From Pseudomonas paracarnis (lineage in GTDB: Bacteria > Pseudomonadota > Gammaproteobacteria > Pseudomonadales > Pseudomonadaceae): a DNA stretch of 64,000 nt. Both the position numbers and the translations under genes were made by a program. Shown in pieces: positions 39,583 through 48,248 of the stretch. How positions within the stretch are numbered: the stretch's first letter is position 1; the number at the start of each line of letters is the position of its first letter. The notes below the pieces were generated by a model. It searched no databases and was not told the origin of the DNA. It was given only the letters and a program-made list of their open reading frames with translations. Location of the stretch: assembly GCF_904063055.1 (NCBI RefSeq), contig NZ_CAJFCN010000011.1, forward strand, positions 120,961-184,960, in the 5' to 3' direction.

Positions 39583-41745
39583 ATGCGCATCGGTTTGCTG
39601 TCACCTCTGGCCCTGGCCCTGTTGGCCGGTTTTTCCCTACCGGCCCAGGCCAGCTCTGACGACTCGTGTTACCCCGATTGGCGGGTATCGCGTGACAGCT
39701 ACGAGCCGTGCAGCAACCAGCCGTTTCTCAGCCCTGGCAACGACAGCCGGGTGAACCTGCGCCTGTTGCTGGCCGACAAAAAAGCTGCGCCCCTGGCTCC
39801 GAATGCCTTGGGCGAAGACGATTTGGCGCAAGGCTTTGGCCCGGTGCCGTTTCCGGTGTACCGCCTGGTGCCGGTTCCGGCCACGAATGAGGAGCCTGAC
39901 AACAAGGCTGACGATTCACGCACAGCCGAACTCGACACGCTGCTCCAGCCCCTGGGCATCAAGCGCGAGGAGTACAAGACCGCAGGCCAGGCCTTCCTGA
40001 ATGGCGAAGGCAGCCGTTGCCGCAGCAATGACGATGACAGCGCCACGGCGTTTATCAGCCAGGTGATCAAGGCCCAGATGCCGCCCGCCGAGCGCGATGT
40101 GTTGGTAAAAGCACGCCTGCAGCTGCTGACCACCTGTGACTGGAGCCGCCAGGTCGTGGACGCGCAGTTGACCCCCTCGGCCAACGCCCAGTTGTTTCGC
40201 ACCTATTTGCAGGCCGCCGGCGACTTCTACAGCGGGCGCTTCGATTACGCCGAGCGCGGGTTCGCCGCCGCCGCCACCAGCGATGTGCCGTGGCTGAAGG
40301 AAACGGCGCTGTACATGACTGCGCGTACTTCACTGAATCAGGCCCAGGCCGAAGCCTTCGACGAATACGGCATGCCGCAACGCGAGCATGTGGATAAGTC
40401 GGCCTTGAGCGATGCCGAAGAAGGTTTTCTCAGTTACCTGAAACATTATCCACAGGGCGATTACGTTGCATCGGCCCGTGGCCTGTTGCGCCGTGTGCAC
40501 TGGCTGGCGAACGACGACGCCAGGCTTGCCGAAGACTTCACTTGGCAGTTCACCGAGGCCACTGAGGCCCAGCGCAATGTGAGCGTGGACGAACTGGTGG
40601 AAGAGGCCGACCTCAAGTTGCTGATGGTCGGCAATAAAGCGGCGAACAGCCCGATGCTGCAAGTGGTCAGCGACCTGATGGCGATGCGCGCCCACACCCC
40701 GCCGCTGTTGAGCCGTGAAGACCTGGATAAGCAAAAGAGCACCTTCGCCAGTGAGCCGGCGCTTTTTGACTTCCTGCAAGCCAGCTATGCCCTGTACGTC
40801 GAACACCAACCCGACGCGGCCTTGAAGCACCTGCCGGCGGATGTGCCGTCGAGCCTGGATTACTTCGCCTTCAGCCAACAGACCCTGCGCGCCCTGGCTC
40901 TGGAAGCCAAGCAGGACTGGAAGGCCGCCGAAGCCCTGTGGCTGCAACTGCTGCCGCTGGCCAAGCAACCGCTGCAACGTGACCAGCTCGAGCTGGCATT
41001 GGCCATGAACTACGAGCGCAGCGGCCAATTGGCCAAGGTGTTCGCCGCCGACTCACCGATCAGCGCCAAGCAAGTGCGCTACATCCTGCTGCGTAACGTC
41101 GCAGGCCCCGACCTGCTGCGCCAGCAGATCGCCAACGCAAGCGACCCGACCGAGCGTCAGAGCGCGCAATTCGTGCTCCTCTACAAAGACCTGCTGCGCG
41201 GCCAGTACGCCACCTTCGCCGATGACCTCAAGCAGGCCTCGCTCTCTGACGACAAACTCGGCACCAGCCTGGGCTACACCTATACCAGTGGCCAGACCTT
41301 GAAGCTGTTCCAATGGAACGGAGACAAGGCCGAATCCGGCTACGCCTGCCCAAGCATCGCGCAAATCGCGGCGACCTTGCAGAACGAGGCCAAAAACCCG
41401 CATGCGTTGAACTGCTTCGGTGAGTTCATCCTGCGCAACGGCCTGGACGGCATGCCGTTGGAACAACCCCGCGCCGCCGGCAGCCTGGGCAGTACCGACT
41501 CGGACTTCAAGGGTGAAACCTTCTCGCGCCTGGACGGCTACAAACAGGTGATCGCCAACGCCAAGGCGCCGAAAACCGACAAGGCTTATGCGCTGTTCCG
41601 CGCCATCAACTGCTACGCGCCGGCCGGCTACAACAGCTGCGGCGGCGAAGACGTGGCGCCGGCGGTGCGCAAAGCCTGGTTCCGCCAACTCAAGAGCGGT
41701 TTTGCCGATACCCAGTGGGGCAAATCGCTGCAGTACTACTGGTGA
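39583..41745 (+). CDS. large periplasmic protein of unknown function
   Basis: 720 residues from ATG 39583 (AAGGAA upstream); signal peptide MRIGLLSPLALALLAGFSLP-AQA. An earlier frame start (39502) lacks a signal. The body is helical, with TPR-like parts (FYSGRFDYAERGFAAAATSD, PALFDFLQASYALYVEHQPD, DWKAAEALWLQLLPLAKQP) and a Cys-containing C-terminus (CYAPAGYNSCGGEDVAPAVR). I know it only as a conserved Pseudomonas protein, sometimes labelled YfiO-like; I cannot confirm that. Coupled to the DUF3142 gene by a GTGA overlap. Confidence 0.7.
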   Translation: MRIGLLSPLALALLAGFSLPAQASSDDSCYPDWRVSRDSYEPCSNQPFLSPGNDSRVNLRLLLADKKAAPLAPNALGEDDLAQGFGPVPFPVYRLVPVPATNEEPDNKADDSRTAELDTLLQPLGIKREEYKTAGQAFLNGEGSRCRSNDDDSATAFISQVIKAQMPPAERDVLVKARLQLLTTCDWSRQVVDAQLTPSANAQLFRTYLQAAGDFYSGRFDYAERGFAAAATSDVPWLKETALYMTARTSLNQAQAEAFDEYGMPQREHVDKSALSDAEEGFLSYLKHYPQGDYVASARGLLRRVHWLANDDARLAEDFTWQFTEATEAQRNVSVDELVEEADLKLLMVGNKAANSPMLQVVSDLMAMRAHTPPLLSREDLDKQKSTFASEPALFDFLQASYALYVEHQPDAALKHLPADVPSSLDYFAFSQQTLRALALEAKQDWKAAEALWLQLLPLAKQPLQRDQLELALAMNYERSGQLAKVFAADSPISAKQVRYILLRNVAGPDLLRQQIANASDPTERQSAQFVLLYKDLLRGQYATFADDLKQASLSDDKLGTSLGYTYTSGQTLKLFQWNGDKAESGYACPSIAQIAATLQNEAKNPHALNCFGEFILRNGLDGMPLEQPRAAGSLGSTDSDFKGETFSRLDGYKQVIANAKAPKTDKAYALFRAINCYAPAGYNSCGGEDVAPAVRKAWFRQLKSGFADTQWGKSLQYYW

Positions 41746-42446
41746 AGCCGCTGTGGCTGGGCTTGCTGTTGCTGGCAAGCCCGGCTTTTGGTGCCGTGGA
41801 CGCCCGCGACTATGACGCCTTTTGGCTGTGGAGTGGCGTCGAGCCTCAGCCGGTGATCAAGCAGGCAAAAACCTTGTACATCCTGCAAGGCCAGATCAAC
41901 TCCACTCGTCGCGCGCCCCAGCGCGGCGTGCAATTGATCGCCCAGGGCATGAGCGTGCCGCGTATTACTCAAGGCCACGTCTGGGTGGTGTACCGCGCCC
42001 ACACCTTGCGCTGGCCGGAACGGGTCTACACCCAGGTGCTGGGCCAGGTGCAACGCTGGCGTGACGCCGGCAACCCGGTGATCGGCATCCAGATCGACTT
42101 CGACGCCCGCATCCAATATCTGCACGAATACGCCGATTTTCTGCGCGACCTGCGCCAGCGTCTGCCTGCCGACCTGCGGTTGAGCATCACCGGCCTGATG
42201 GACTGGAGCAGCAACGCCGACCCGGCCGCTATCGCCCAACTCAAGGGCGTGGTGGATGAAGTGGTGGTGCAGACGTATCAAGGGCGTCACAGCATCCCTG
42301 ACTATGCCGCGTATTTGCCGCGGATGAATCGGCTGGGCGTGCCGTTCAAGATTGGCTTGATTCAGGGCGGGGAGTGGCAAGAGCCGGGGTATCTGGGGGC
42401 CGATGAGTGGTTTCGGGGGTATGTGGTGTTTTTGCAAAACCTTTGA
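41742..42446 (+). CDS. DUF3142 domain protein
   Basis: 234 residues from GTG 41742, overlapping the previous stop (GTGA). Signal peptide VKPLWLGLLLLASPAFG. The domain has a glycosidase-like TIM-barrel look: RDYDAFWLWSGVEPQPVI, GIQIDFDARIQYLHEYADFL (acidic pair), RLSITGLMDWS and DEVVVQTYQGRHSIPDYAAY. DUF3142 proteins are of unknown activity; a sugar-related periplasmic role is inferred from the fold pattern. Pairs with the 39583 gene. Confidence 0.8.
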   Translation: MKPLWLGLLLLASPAFGAVDARDYDAFWLWSGVEPQPVIKQAKTLYILQGQINSTRRAPQRGVQLIAQGMSVPRITQGHVWVVYRAHTLRWPERVYTQVLGQVQRWRDAGNPVIGIQIDFDARIQYLHEYADFLRDLRQRLPADLRLSITGLMDWSSNADPAAIAQLKGVVDEVVVQTYQGRHSIPDYAAYLPRMNRLGVPFKIGLIQGGEWQEPGYLGADEWFRGYVVFLQNL

Positions 42447-42459
42447 TTCTTCCAACCCT

Positions 42460-42490
42460 GCAAAAAGCCGGCCTCGAGCCGGTTTTTTGC
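42460..42490 (+). terminator. rho-independent terminator
   Basis: GCAAAAAGCCGGC-CTCGA-GCCGGTTTTTTGC: GC-rich stem with flanking A and T runs, so it can work on both strands. It follows the DUF3142 stop by 13 bp. Confidence 0.88.
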
Positions 42491-42510
42491 AGGTGGCCTT
42501 AGAGGCTTGG

Positions 42511-42553
42511 ATGATATAAGTTACCTTTGTTGCTTTAAAGGGTGATATATCAT
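42511..42553. promoter_or_regulatory. candidate hipBA operator overlapping the start codon
   Basis: ATGATATA (42511-42518) and TATATCAT (42546-42553) are inverted arms, extended imperfectly to TTACC and GGTG. The right arm covers the ribosome-site region and the first bases of the hipB ATG (42552). Confidence 0.5.
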
Positions 42554-42911
42554 GCAAGAAACAGCGAAACCCTACCCGCACAAAGGGTACATCTCTGAGA
42601 GAAGCGCTGAGCTGATGAGAGGTATCGGGAACGGTATCGAAATAGCCCGCATTCGTCGCCGGTTGAAAATTTCCACCATATGCAGCCGCGCGGGCATTAC
42701 GCGGCAGACGTATCAGCGGCTGAGGCAGGGCGAGGCCGGCGTATCCCTCGGCGTGCTGATGAATGTGCTTAGCGCGATGGACCTGGAAGAAGGTATGGCG
42801 AGCATTGCGTCACCAGAACTTGACCAGGTTGGGATTACCATGAGCCTTGCCCGTGAGCCTGAGCGCATTCGCACTGAAGGAGAACACGATGTCCTGGAAG
42901 CCGATTGGTAA
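42552..42911 (+). CDS. hipB: HipB-type XRE antitoxin/regulator
   Basis: 119 residues. The middle is a Cro/CI helix-turn-helix (IARIRRRLKISTICSRAGIT, RQTYQRLRQGEAGVSLGVLM, NVLSAMDLEEGM). N-terminal extension of about 25 residues and an acidic tail. AAAGGG lies about ten bases before the ATG. It overlaps hipA by 23 bp, a tight toxin/antitoxin coupling. It should bind HipA and repress the operon, probably at the palindrome overlapping its own start. Confidence 0.8.
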   Translation: MQETAKPYPHKGYISERSAELMRGIGNGIEIARIRRRLKISTICSRAGITRQTYQRLRQGEAGVSLGVLMNVLSAMDLEEGMASIASPELDQVGITMSLAREPERIRTEGEHDVLEADW

Positions 42912-44109
42912 TGCCTTTGTTTTTTCAGCTCACTTAGTCGGTGACCCGGTCCCTGTTGGCGAAGTGGCCATGCATGGGAATGGCTTCGTTTTTCGCTACG
43001 CCAACAGTTGGCTCGCGCGGCCCGACGCATTTGCGATTGACCCGCTGAGTTTGCCACTGACCCCTAACCAGTATTCCTCGACGCGCATGTTTGGTGTGCT
43101 CGACGACGCAACGCCCGACAATTGGGGCCGGCGTGTTCTGCTGGCGACCCACAAACAGCATCCACAAAACGAAGTTGAATGGCTGCTTGCATCGCGGGGA
43201 GCAGGAGTGGGTTGCCTGCTGTTCAGTGCGTCAAGAAGCCAGCTGCCAACCCTGCACCACCCCCCGCAATTCGAAGACCTTGAGAAAATCATGGTGGGCC
43301 TTGATCGAGTCGAGAAAGGTGACGTCGACCTGCCCGTGGAAATCGCACGGTTATTCGAGTTTGGGAGTTCCATGGGCGGCGCCAGGCCGAAGGTCACCGT
43401 GACTCATGAAGGTAAGGAATGGATTGCTAAACTCGGCCGTAGCGACGATGTGTTCGACCAGCCACGGGCGGAATTCGCCAGCCTTCAAATGGCGGATGCA
43501 GCAGGTCTACCCGCAGCCGGGCACAAGTTGGTAGAGGTCGCCGGCAAACCGGTCTTGATGGTCGAGCGTTTTGATCGACATGAAGGCGCTGGTCGCGAGC
43601 ACTATGTCAGCTGCAACTCTTTGGTAAGCACGCAGAAGCCAAGAATGCGGGTTGATGCAGCTGACGGTGCCGTTTCCTATTCCAGGATCGCCGACGTGTT
43701 GAAGAAGGTCTGCGACGATGCCACCTTTGACATGCGCGAGCTTTACAAGCGCATGGCCTTCAACGTGCTCATCGGCAATAGCGACGACCACCTGAAACAA
43801 ACCGGGCTGCTGCTGACCAGCGCCTCGGGCTATTCCCTTGCGCCAGTATTTGACGTGTTGCCCCACCCTACCCAACTAGGCTTGCAGGCGCTCATCATCG
43901 GCAATGAAGGCCGGGTATCGTCTGTCAGTAATTTGCTGAGTACGCCTGAACGCTTTGGGTTGGGGGCGGATGAAGCAAGGTCCATCGTCACGGATATGTA
44001 TGCCGTCGTGCGAGAAGCCTCCGGCTTTTTCGAAGCGGCAGGCTGTAGCGGTGCCGAGGTACGCATGCTTTCCAATGTGTGTACACGATTTGCAGCGGAC
44101 CTGGTGTAG
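42889..44109 (+). CDS. hipA: HipA-family serine/threonine kinase toxin
   Basis: 406 residues from ATG 42889 with GAAGGAG upstream. N-terminal subdomain with FGVLDDATPDNWGRRVL (the family PDNW motif). A regulatory Ser loop is at SSMGGARPKVTV. The kinase core has GNSDDHLKQTGLLL (catalytic Asp and Asn) and the metal-binding motif APVFDVLPHP. All key residues are present, so it is probably active. HipA kinases phosphorylate tRNA synthetases (GltX in E. coli) and induce dormancy; the target here is unknown. Confidence 0.87.
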   Translation: MSWKPIGNAFVFSAHLVGDPVPVGEVAMHGNGFVFRYANSWLARPDAFAIDPLSLPLTPNQYSSTRMFGVLDDATPDNWGRRVLLATHKQHPQNEVEWLLASRGAGVGCLLFSASRSQLPTLHHPPQFEDLEKIMVGLDRVEKGDVDLPVEIARLFEFGSSMGGARPKVTVTHEGKEWIAKLGRSDDVFDQPRAEFASLQMADAAGLPAAGHKLVEVAGKPVLMVERFDRHEGAGREHYVSCNSLVSTQKPRMRVDAADGAVSYSRIADVLKKVCDDATFDMRELYKRMAFNVLIGNSDDHLKQTGLLLTSASGYSLAPVFDVLPHPTQLGLQALIIGNEGRVSSVSNLLSTPERFGLGADEARSIVTDMYAVVREASGFFEAAGCSGAEVRMLSNVCTRFAADLV

Positions 44110-44121
44110 GGCGGCAACAGA

Positions 44122-44142
44122 GCGCACCCTTGAAGGGTGCGC
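44122..44142. terminator. hairpin between hipA and the receptor gene
   Basis: GCGCACCCTT-G-AAGGGTGCGC, a strong stem between the convergent genes hipA (+) and the TonB receptor (-). There is no long T run, so it may act as a barrier rather than a classic terminator. Confidence 0.55.
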
Positions 44143-44171
44143 GCCGCAGCAAATATCACCTAAACGCTAAG

Positions 44172-46625
44172 TTACCAATCGTACGTCAGGCTCGACACCA
44201 CCGTGCGTCCTTCCCCGTAGTAGCAATCCAAATCACTGGTGCACTGCGAGACGTAGGTCTTGTTGCTGAGGTTCTGCACGTTCATCGCCAGTTTCACGCC
44301 CTTGAGCTTGAGCGGCGAGGCGCCCAGGTCGTAGCTCAGGCTTGCATCGTAGACGCTGTAGGACGGCACATTAAAAGCGCCTTCGTAGTCGTCGCCCAGG
44401 CTTTGACGGGCATAACGCACGCCCAAGCCCGCGCCCAACCCTGCCAAGGGCGTGTCGCCGAGCACGGTGTAGTTGACCCACATCGAGGCGGTGAGTGGGG
44501 AGATGCCGGCCGGGTGGCGACCTTGGCGGCCATCGTTGTCCTTGGTGTATTTGACGTCATTGCGCGCAGCCGAGGCGACCACGTCCCAGGCATCGCTCAA
44601 GACGGCCTTGGCTTCCAGTTCAACACCTCGCGAGCGCAGGGCGCCGCTTTGGGTGCTGAAGGTGGTATCCACCGGGTTGGTGGTCAGCACGTTTTCCTGG
44701 TCCAGTTGGTACACAGAAGCCTGGATGAAGCTCTTCTGGCCCGGTGGCTGGAACTTCACGCCGACTTCGTACTGTTTGCCGGTGGAGGGTTCGAAGGGTT
44801 TTCGGTTCGCATCAGTGCCGGCCAGCGGCAGGAAGGATTCCGAATAGCTGACGAAGGGCGACAAGCCGTTATCGAACAGGTACACCAGGCCCGCACGGCC
44901 GGTGAACGCCTGGTCTTTGCTGGCAAAGCGGGTGTCCTGTATCGGCTCCTTGTTCACCACATTCGCCCAGTCATAGCGGCCACCGAGTACCAGTACCCAT
45001 TTATCCAATTTGATCTGGTCCTGCAGATACAGGCCGGTCTGGGTGATGGTGCGATCCCAGCGGTACGGTTGGCCGAAGTTCAAGGGCTGGCCGTACACCG
45101 GTTTGAACAGGTCAATGATCGGCGGGTTGCGGTCGTACAGGCCATGGAACTGCGAGTTGGAATGGTAGTAGTCCAGGCCAACGATGAAGGTGTGGGACAG
45201 CGCCCCCGTGTCAAATTCGGCCTGGGCGATGCTGTCCACGCCGAACACTTTGTTGGTCTGCGACCAGTCCACGCCGAAGCGTTGCAGGTAACGCTGGTCT
45301 TGCACGCCGGTGTTTGGGTTGGCGACGAAACGGTAGCCGTGCAAGGGCGCGGTGTAGCGGTCGTCGACCTCGGCGTAACGGGCGTTTTGCTTAAGGGTCC
45401 AGATGTCGTTGAGGCGATGGGAAACTTCGTAACCCAGCACGTATTGCTCGCGGTTGTACTGGTTGACGCCCGGCTCGCCGATAAACACATCGCGCTTGAT
45501 CTTGCCGTTGGGGTTGTCCCACAGCGTGCCGGACGCCGGCAGGCCTTGGGCTTCGGGCACGCCTTTATCTTTCTGGTACTGGGCGAACAGGGTCAGGCTG
45601 GTATCGTCGTTGGGGCGCCAGGTGAGGCTGGGGGCGATGAACTGGCGCTTGTTTTCGACGTAGTTGATTTCGTCTTGCGCGTCATTCGCCAGGCCGGTCA
45701 GGCGGTAGAGAAACTGCCCCTCCTCGTCCAACGGGCCGCTCAGGTCGATGGCCGCGCTTTTGTGTTCGTAGGTGCCGGCTTCCAGTACCACTTGGTGTCT
45801 CGGCGTTTCGCTGGGGCGCTTGCTGACCATATTGACGATACCGCCCGGCTGGTTCTGGCCGTAAAGCACGGACGCCGGGCCCTTGAGCACCTCGATGCGC
45901 TCCAGGGAATACGGCTCGATCTGCAACGCGCCACCTGTGCTGCCGCCGCCATAAGGCAGGTGCAGGCCGTCCAGGTACAGCGGCGTGGGCGAGAAGCCGC
46001 GTGACGTCGGCTCATCGAACAATTTGACTCGGTCGGCAAAACCTCCAGCGCTCATACCGGGGGTATAGAGCAACGCCTGGGTGACACTCTGGGCACCACG
46101 TGCCTTGATCTCGGCGGCGGTGATCACGTTGATGGTCTGGGGGATTTCCACCAGCGCCGAGTCAGTCTTGCTGCCCGAGGCGCTGCGCTTGGCGACAATA
46201 CCGTCCACGGGACCCCAGGCGCTTTCCTGCGCCTGCCGGCCGCTGATCTGGGTCGCGCCCAACTGCAAGGCTCCGTCGCCGGAAAGGGCCTGCAACGACC
46301 AACCGCCCTGGGACTGCACAGCCGCCAAACCGCTGCCCGCCAGCAAGCGCTGCAACCCCGACCCTACGCCATAACGCCCTTTCAAGCCGGCGCTGCGCTT
46401 GCCGTCGGTGAGCGAAGCGTCAACCGACAGCAGGATGCCTGAGGCACTGGCGAAACGGTTCAACGCCTGGTCGAGGCTGCCCGCAGGGATGTCATAGCTG
46501 CGCAGCGCTTCGGTGCTTTCTTCGGCTTGAACCATGCTCGGCAGTACAGGAGCCGTTGCCAGCAGGCCGGCAAACAGGCCACGACGCAGCGCGCGGGCCA
46601 AAGGTTGGATTGGGTGGTGCGACAT
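44172..46625 (-). CDS. TonB-dependent siderophore receptor with STN domain
   Basis: 817 residues from ATG 46625; signal RGLFAGLLATAPVLPSMVQA. The N-terminal STN signalling domain (SYDIPAGSLDQALNRFASAS, YGVGSGLQRLLAGSGLAAVQ) means it signals to the anti-sigma factor. The plug domain has IPQTINVITAAEIKARGAQS and VLKGPASVLYGQNQPGGIVN. The 22-strand barrel ends CYYGEGRTVVSSLTYDW with a terminal Trp. The CTSD...CYYGE end is like hydroxamate (ferrichrome/ferrioxamine) receptors, so a xenosiderophore of that class is the likely ligand. FecI/FecR genes lie upstream on the same strand. Confidence 0.92.
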   Translation of the reverse strand: MSHHPIQPLARALRRGLFAGLLATAPVLPSMVQAEESTEALRSYDIPAGSLDQALNRFASASGILLSVDASLTDGKRSAGLKGRYGVGSGLQRLLAGSGLAAVQSQGGWSLQALSGDGALQLGATQISGRQAQESAWGPVDGIVAKRSASGSKTDSALVEIPQTINVITAAEIKARGAQSVTQALLYTPGMSAGGFADRVKLFDEPTSRGFSPTPLYLDGLHLPYGGGSTGGALQIEPYSLERIEVLKGPASVLYGQNQPGGIVNMVSKRPSETPRHQVVLEAGTYEHKSAAIDLSGPLDEEGQFLYRLTGLANDAQDEINYVENKRQFIAPSLTWRPNDDTSLTLFAQYQKDKGVPEAQGLPASGTLWDNPNGKIKRDVFIGEPGVNQYNREQYVLGYEVSHRLNDIWTLKQNARYAEVDDRYTAPLHGYRFVANPNTGVQDQRYLQRFGVDWSQTNKVFGVDSIAQAEFDTGALSHTFIVGLDYYHSNSQFHGLYDRNPPIIDLFKPVYGQPLNFGQPYRWDRTITQTGLYLQDQIKLDKWVLVLGGRYDWANVVNKEPIQDTRFASKDQAFTGRAGLVYLFDNGLSPFVSYSESFLPLAGTDANRKPFEPSTGKQYEVGVKFQPPGQKSFIQASVYQLDQENVLTTNPVDTTFSTQSGALRSRGVELEAKAVLSDAWDVVASAARNDVKYTKDNDGRQGRHPAGISPLTASMWVNYTVLGDTPLAGLGAGLGVRYARQSLGDDYEGAFNVPSYSVYDASLSYDLGASPLKLKGVKLAMNVQNLSNKTYVSQCTSDLDCYYGEGRTVVSSLTYDW

Positions 46626-46717
46626 GGCAGGACTCCCCGTGAGAACGCTTCTTGATTGGCTTTCAAGAGGTATCCCGAACGGGCCGCAAAAACCGACAAG
46701 CCCTGTACAAAGTATTT

Positions 46718-47668
46718 TCAGATCCGCGCCTTGATCGTTACCCAATAACGGGTCACCGCCTGCACGTGCACGGGCAACGAACGCTCCAAGGCGGCCAGGA
46801 TCGCGTCGGTGTCGTTCAGCGGGAACACGCCGGTCAACAGCAGGTTCGACACCGCCTGATCACAGCGCAACAGGCCCGGGCGGTAGCGACTCAGTTGCGC
46901 CACGAACTCACCCAACGGCTGACGTTCGGCAACCAGACGATGCTCGGTCCAACTGCTGGCATTGGCGCTCACTGCCGGCAACGCGGTGCTTTGACGCGCG
47001 TTGAACCACAGGCTGTCCCCTGCCTGCATATGCACCGGCGCACCCTGCAACGGCGTGACCCGCAGGCAACCTTCATACAAATCCACACGGCTGCCGTCGG
47101 GCAATTCACGTACCGCAAAGCGCGTGCCCAACGCCTGTACATCACCGGCAGGCGTTTCGACGATCAGCGGGCGCGAGGCATCGTGGCCGCTGATCAGCAA
47201 GACCTCGCCTCGGATCAGCCGAATACGTCGTTCGGTAGCGCTGAAACGCAGGTCTACGGCGCTGTCACTGTTGAGGTCCAGTTGCGTGCCGTCGCTCAAG
47301 GTCATATGGCGAATTTCGCCCGTGGCGGTACGCAGCTCTGCAAAGGCCGCTCGCCAGGGTTCGCTGCGTTGCACCAGGTAGCCGCTGCCACCGGCCACCA
47401 ACAGCAGGCCGAGCAGTTTGAGCGCGGCCCGACGTTGGGTATCCGGGGTGTCGCGCAATACCGCGCGAGCGCTGTCGGCAGGTACACCGCCCAGGGTGTG
47501 TTGCAGCTGCTGCAAGCGCTGCCAGGCGCGGCGGTGTTCCGGGTCAGCGGCCTGCCAGCGGGCAAACGCCTGGCGCTGCTCGCCCTTGAGCTCGCCGCCC
47601 CATTGCAGCATCAACCACTCGCTGGCTTGCTCGACAATCGCGGGGGCGATGGGCGCGTCGTGCTTCAT
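46718..47668 (-). CDS. FecR-family anti-sigma regulator
   Basis: 316 residues from ATG 47668, overlapping the sigma-factor stop (ATGA). N-terminal DUF4880 domain (IVEQASEWLMLQWGGELKGE), a single membrane helix (LKLLGLLLVAGGSGYLV, about 84-100), the FecR domain (LSDGTQLDLNSDSAVDLRFS; ETPAGDVQALGTRFAV) and an STN-like C-terminus (QPLGEFVAQLSRYRPG). It transmits the siderophore signal from the receptor STN domain to the ECF sigma factor. The receptor gene starts 92 bp downstream. Confidence 0.92.
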   Translation of the reverse strand: MKHDAPIAPAIVEQASEWLMLQWGGELKGEQRQAFARWQAADPEHRRAWQRLQQLQHTLGGVPADSARAVLRDTPDTQRRAALKLLGLLLVAGGSGYLVQRSEPWRAAFAELRTATGEIRHMTLSDGTQLDLNSDSAVDLRFSATERRIRLIRGEVLLISGHDASRPLIVETPAGDVQALGTRFAVRELPDGSRVDLYEGCLRVTPLQGAPVHMQAGDSLWFNARQSTALPAVSANASSWTEHRLVAERQPLGEFVAQLSRYRPGLLRCDQAVSNLLLTGVFPLNDTDAILAALERSLPVHVQAVTRYWVTIKARI

Positions 47669-48174
47669 TCTTCGTACACCACCTGGTAGCAGGCGACGAT
47701 GGCGCGGGTCATGTACTTCTGCACCGAGCTGACGGTGACGCCCAGGCGTTCGGCGATTTGCGCATAGCTCAAGCCTTCGAACTGCGAAAGTAAAAACGCA
47801 CGGCGTACATTGTCGGGCATGCGGTCGAGCATGGCGTCGATCTGCATCAGGGTTTCGAGGATCAGCGCGCGGGTTTCCAGGGAAGGCGACTCGGGCTCGG
47901 GCAGGTGCGCGATGCTTTCCAGGTACGCACGTTCGATGCGCAGGCGGCGCCATTGGTCGATCACCAGGTTACGGGCGATCTGCGCCAAATAGCTGCGGCT
48001 TTCCTTGTCACCCGGGAAACGCCCGGCCACCAGCAGGCGCAGGAAGGTGTCCTGCGCCACATCGGCGGCCTGCTCACGGTCGCCCAGGCGCTTGCGCAAC
48101 CAGCCTTGCAGCCAGCCGTGATGGTCGCGGTACAGGATGTGAAGCTGTTGCTGGCCGTCAGTCGCGATGCCCAT
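47665..48174 (-). CDS. FecI-type ECF sigma factor
   Basis: 169 residues from ATG 48174, chosen over an in-frame ATG at 48210 because the extra stretch overlaps the Fur-box-like sequence. Sigma region 2 (LHILYRDHHGWLQGWLRKRL, ADVAQDTFLRLL, YLAQIARNLVIDQWRR) and region 4 (DNVRRAFLLSQFEGLSYAQI, AERLGVTVSSVQKYM) are complete. It directs transcription of the receptor gene when siderophore is bound. Confidence 0.92.
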   Translation of the reverse strand: MGIATDGQQQLHILYRDHHGWLQGWLRKRLGDREQAADVAQDTFLRLLVAGRFPGDKESRSYLAQIARNLVIDQWRRLRIERAYLESIAHLPEPESPSLETRALILETLMQIDAMLDRMPDNVRRAFLLSQFEGLSYAQIAERLGVTVSSVQKYMTRAIVACYQVVYEE

Positions 48175-48192
48175 GAAAAGCTCAGAAGTGTT

Positions 48193-48211
48193 ATTGAGAG
48201 CAATTATCATT
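48193..48211 (-). promoter_or_regulatory. Fur-box-like site before the sigma gene
   Basis: On the minus strand AATGATAATTGCTCTCAAT, close to the Fur consensus (GATAATGATAATCATTATC). It is 19-37 bp before the sigma ATG, which fits iron repression of the FecI/FecR unit. Confidence 0.6.
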
Positions 48212-48248
48212 ACATCTTATTTGACGACTGACAAAAACTCTTTCTCAC

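Noticed and set aside
46652..47689. Plus-strand frame of 345 codons opposite fecR
   Set aside because: Antisense to a clear FecR gene; no recognisable domain or ribosome site.
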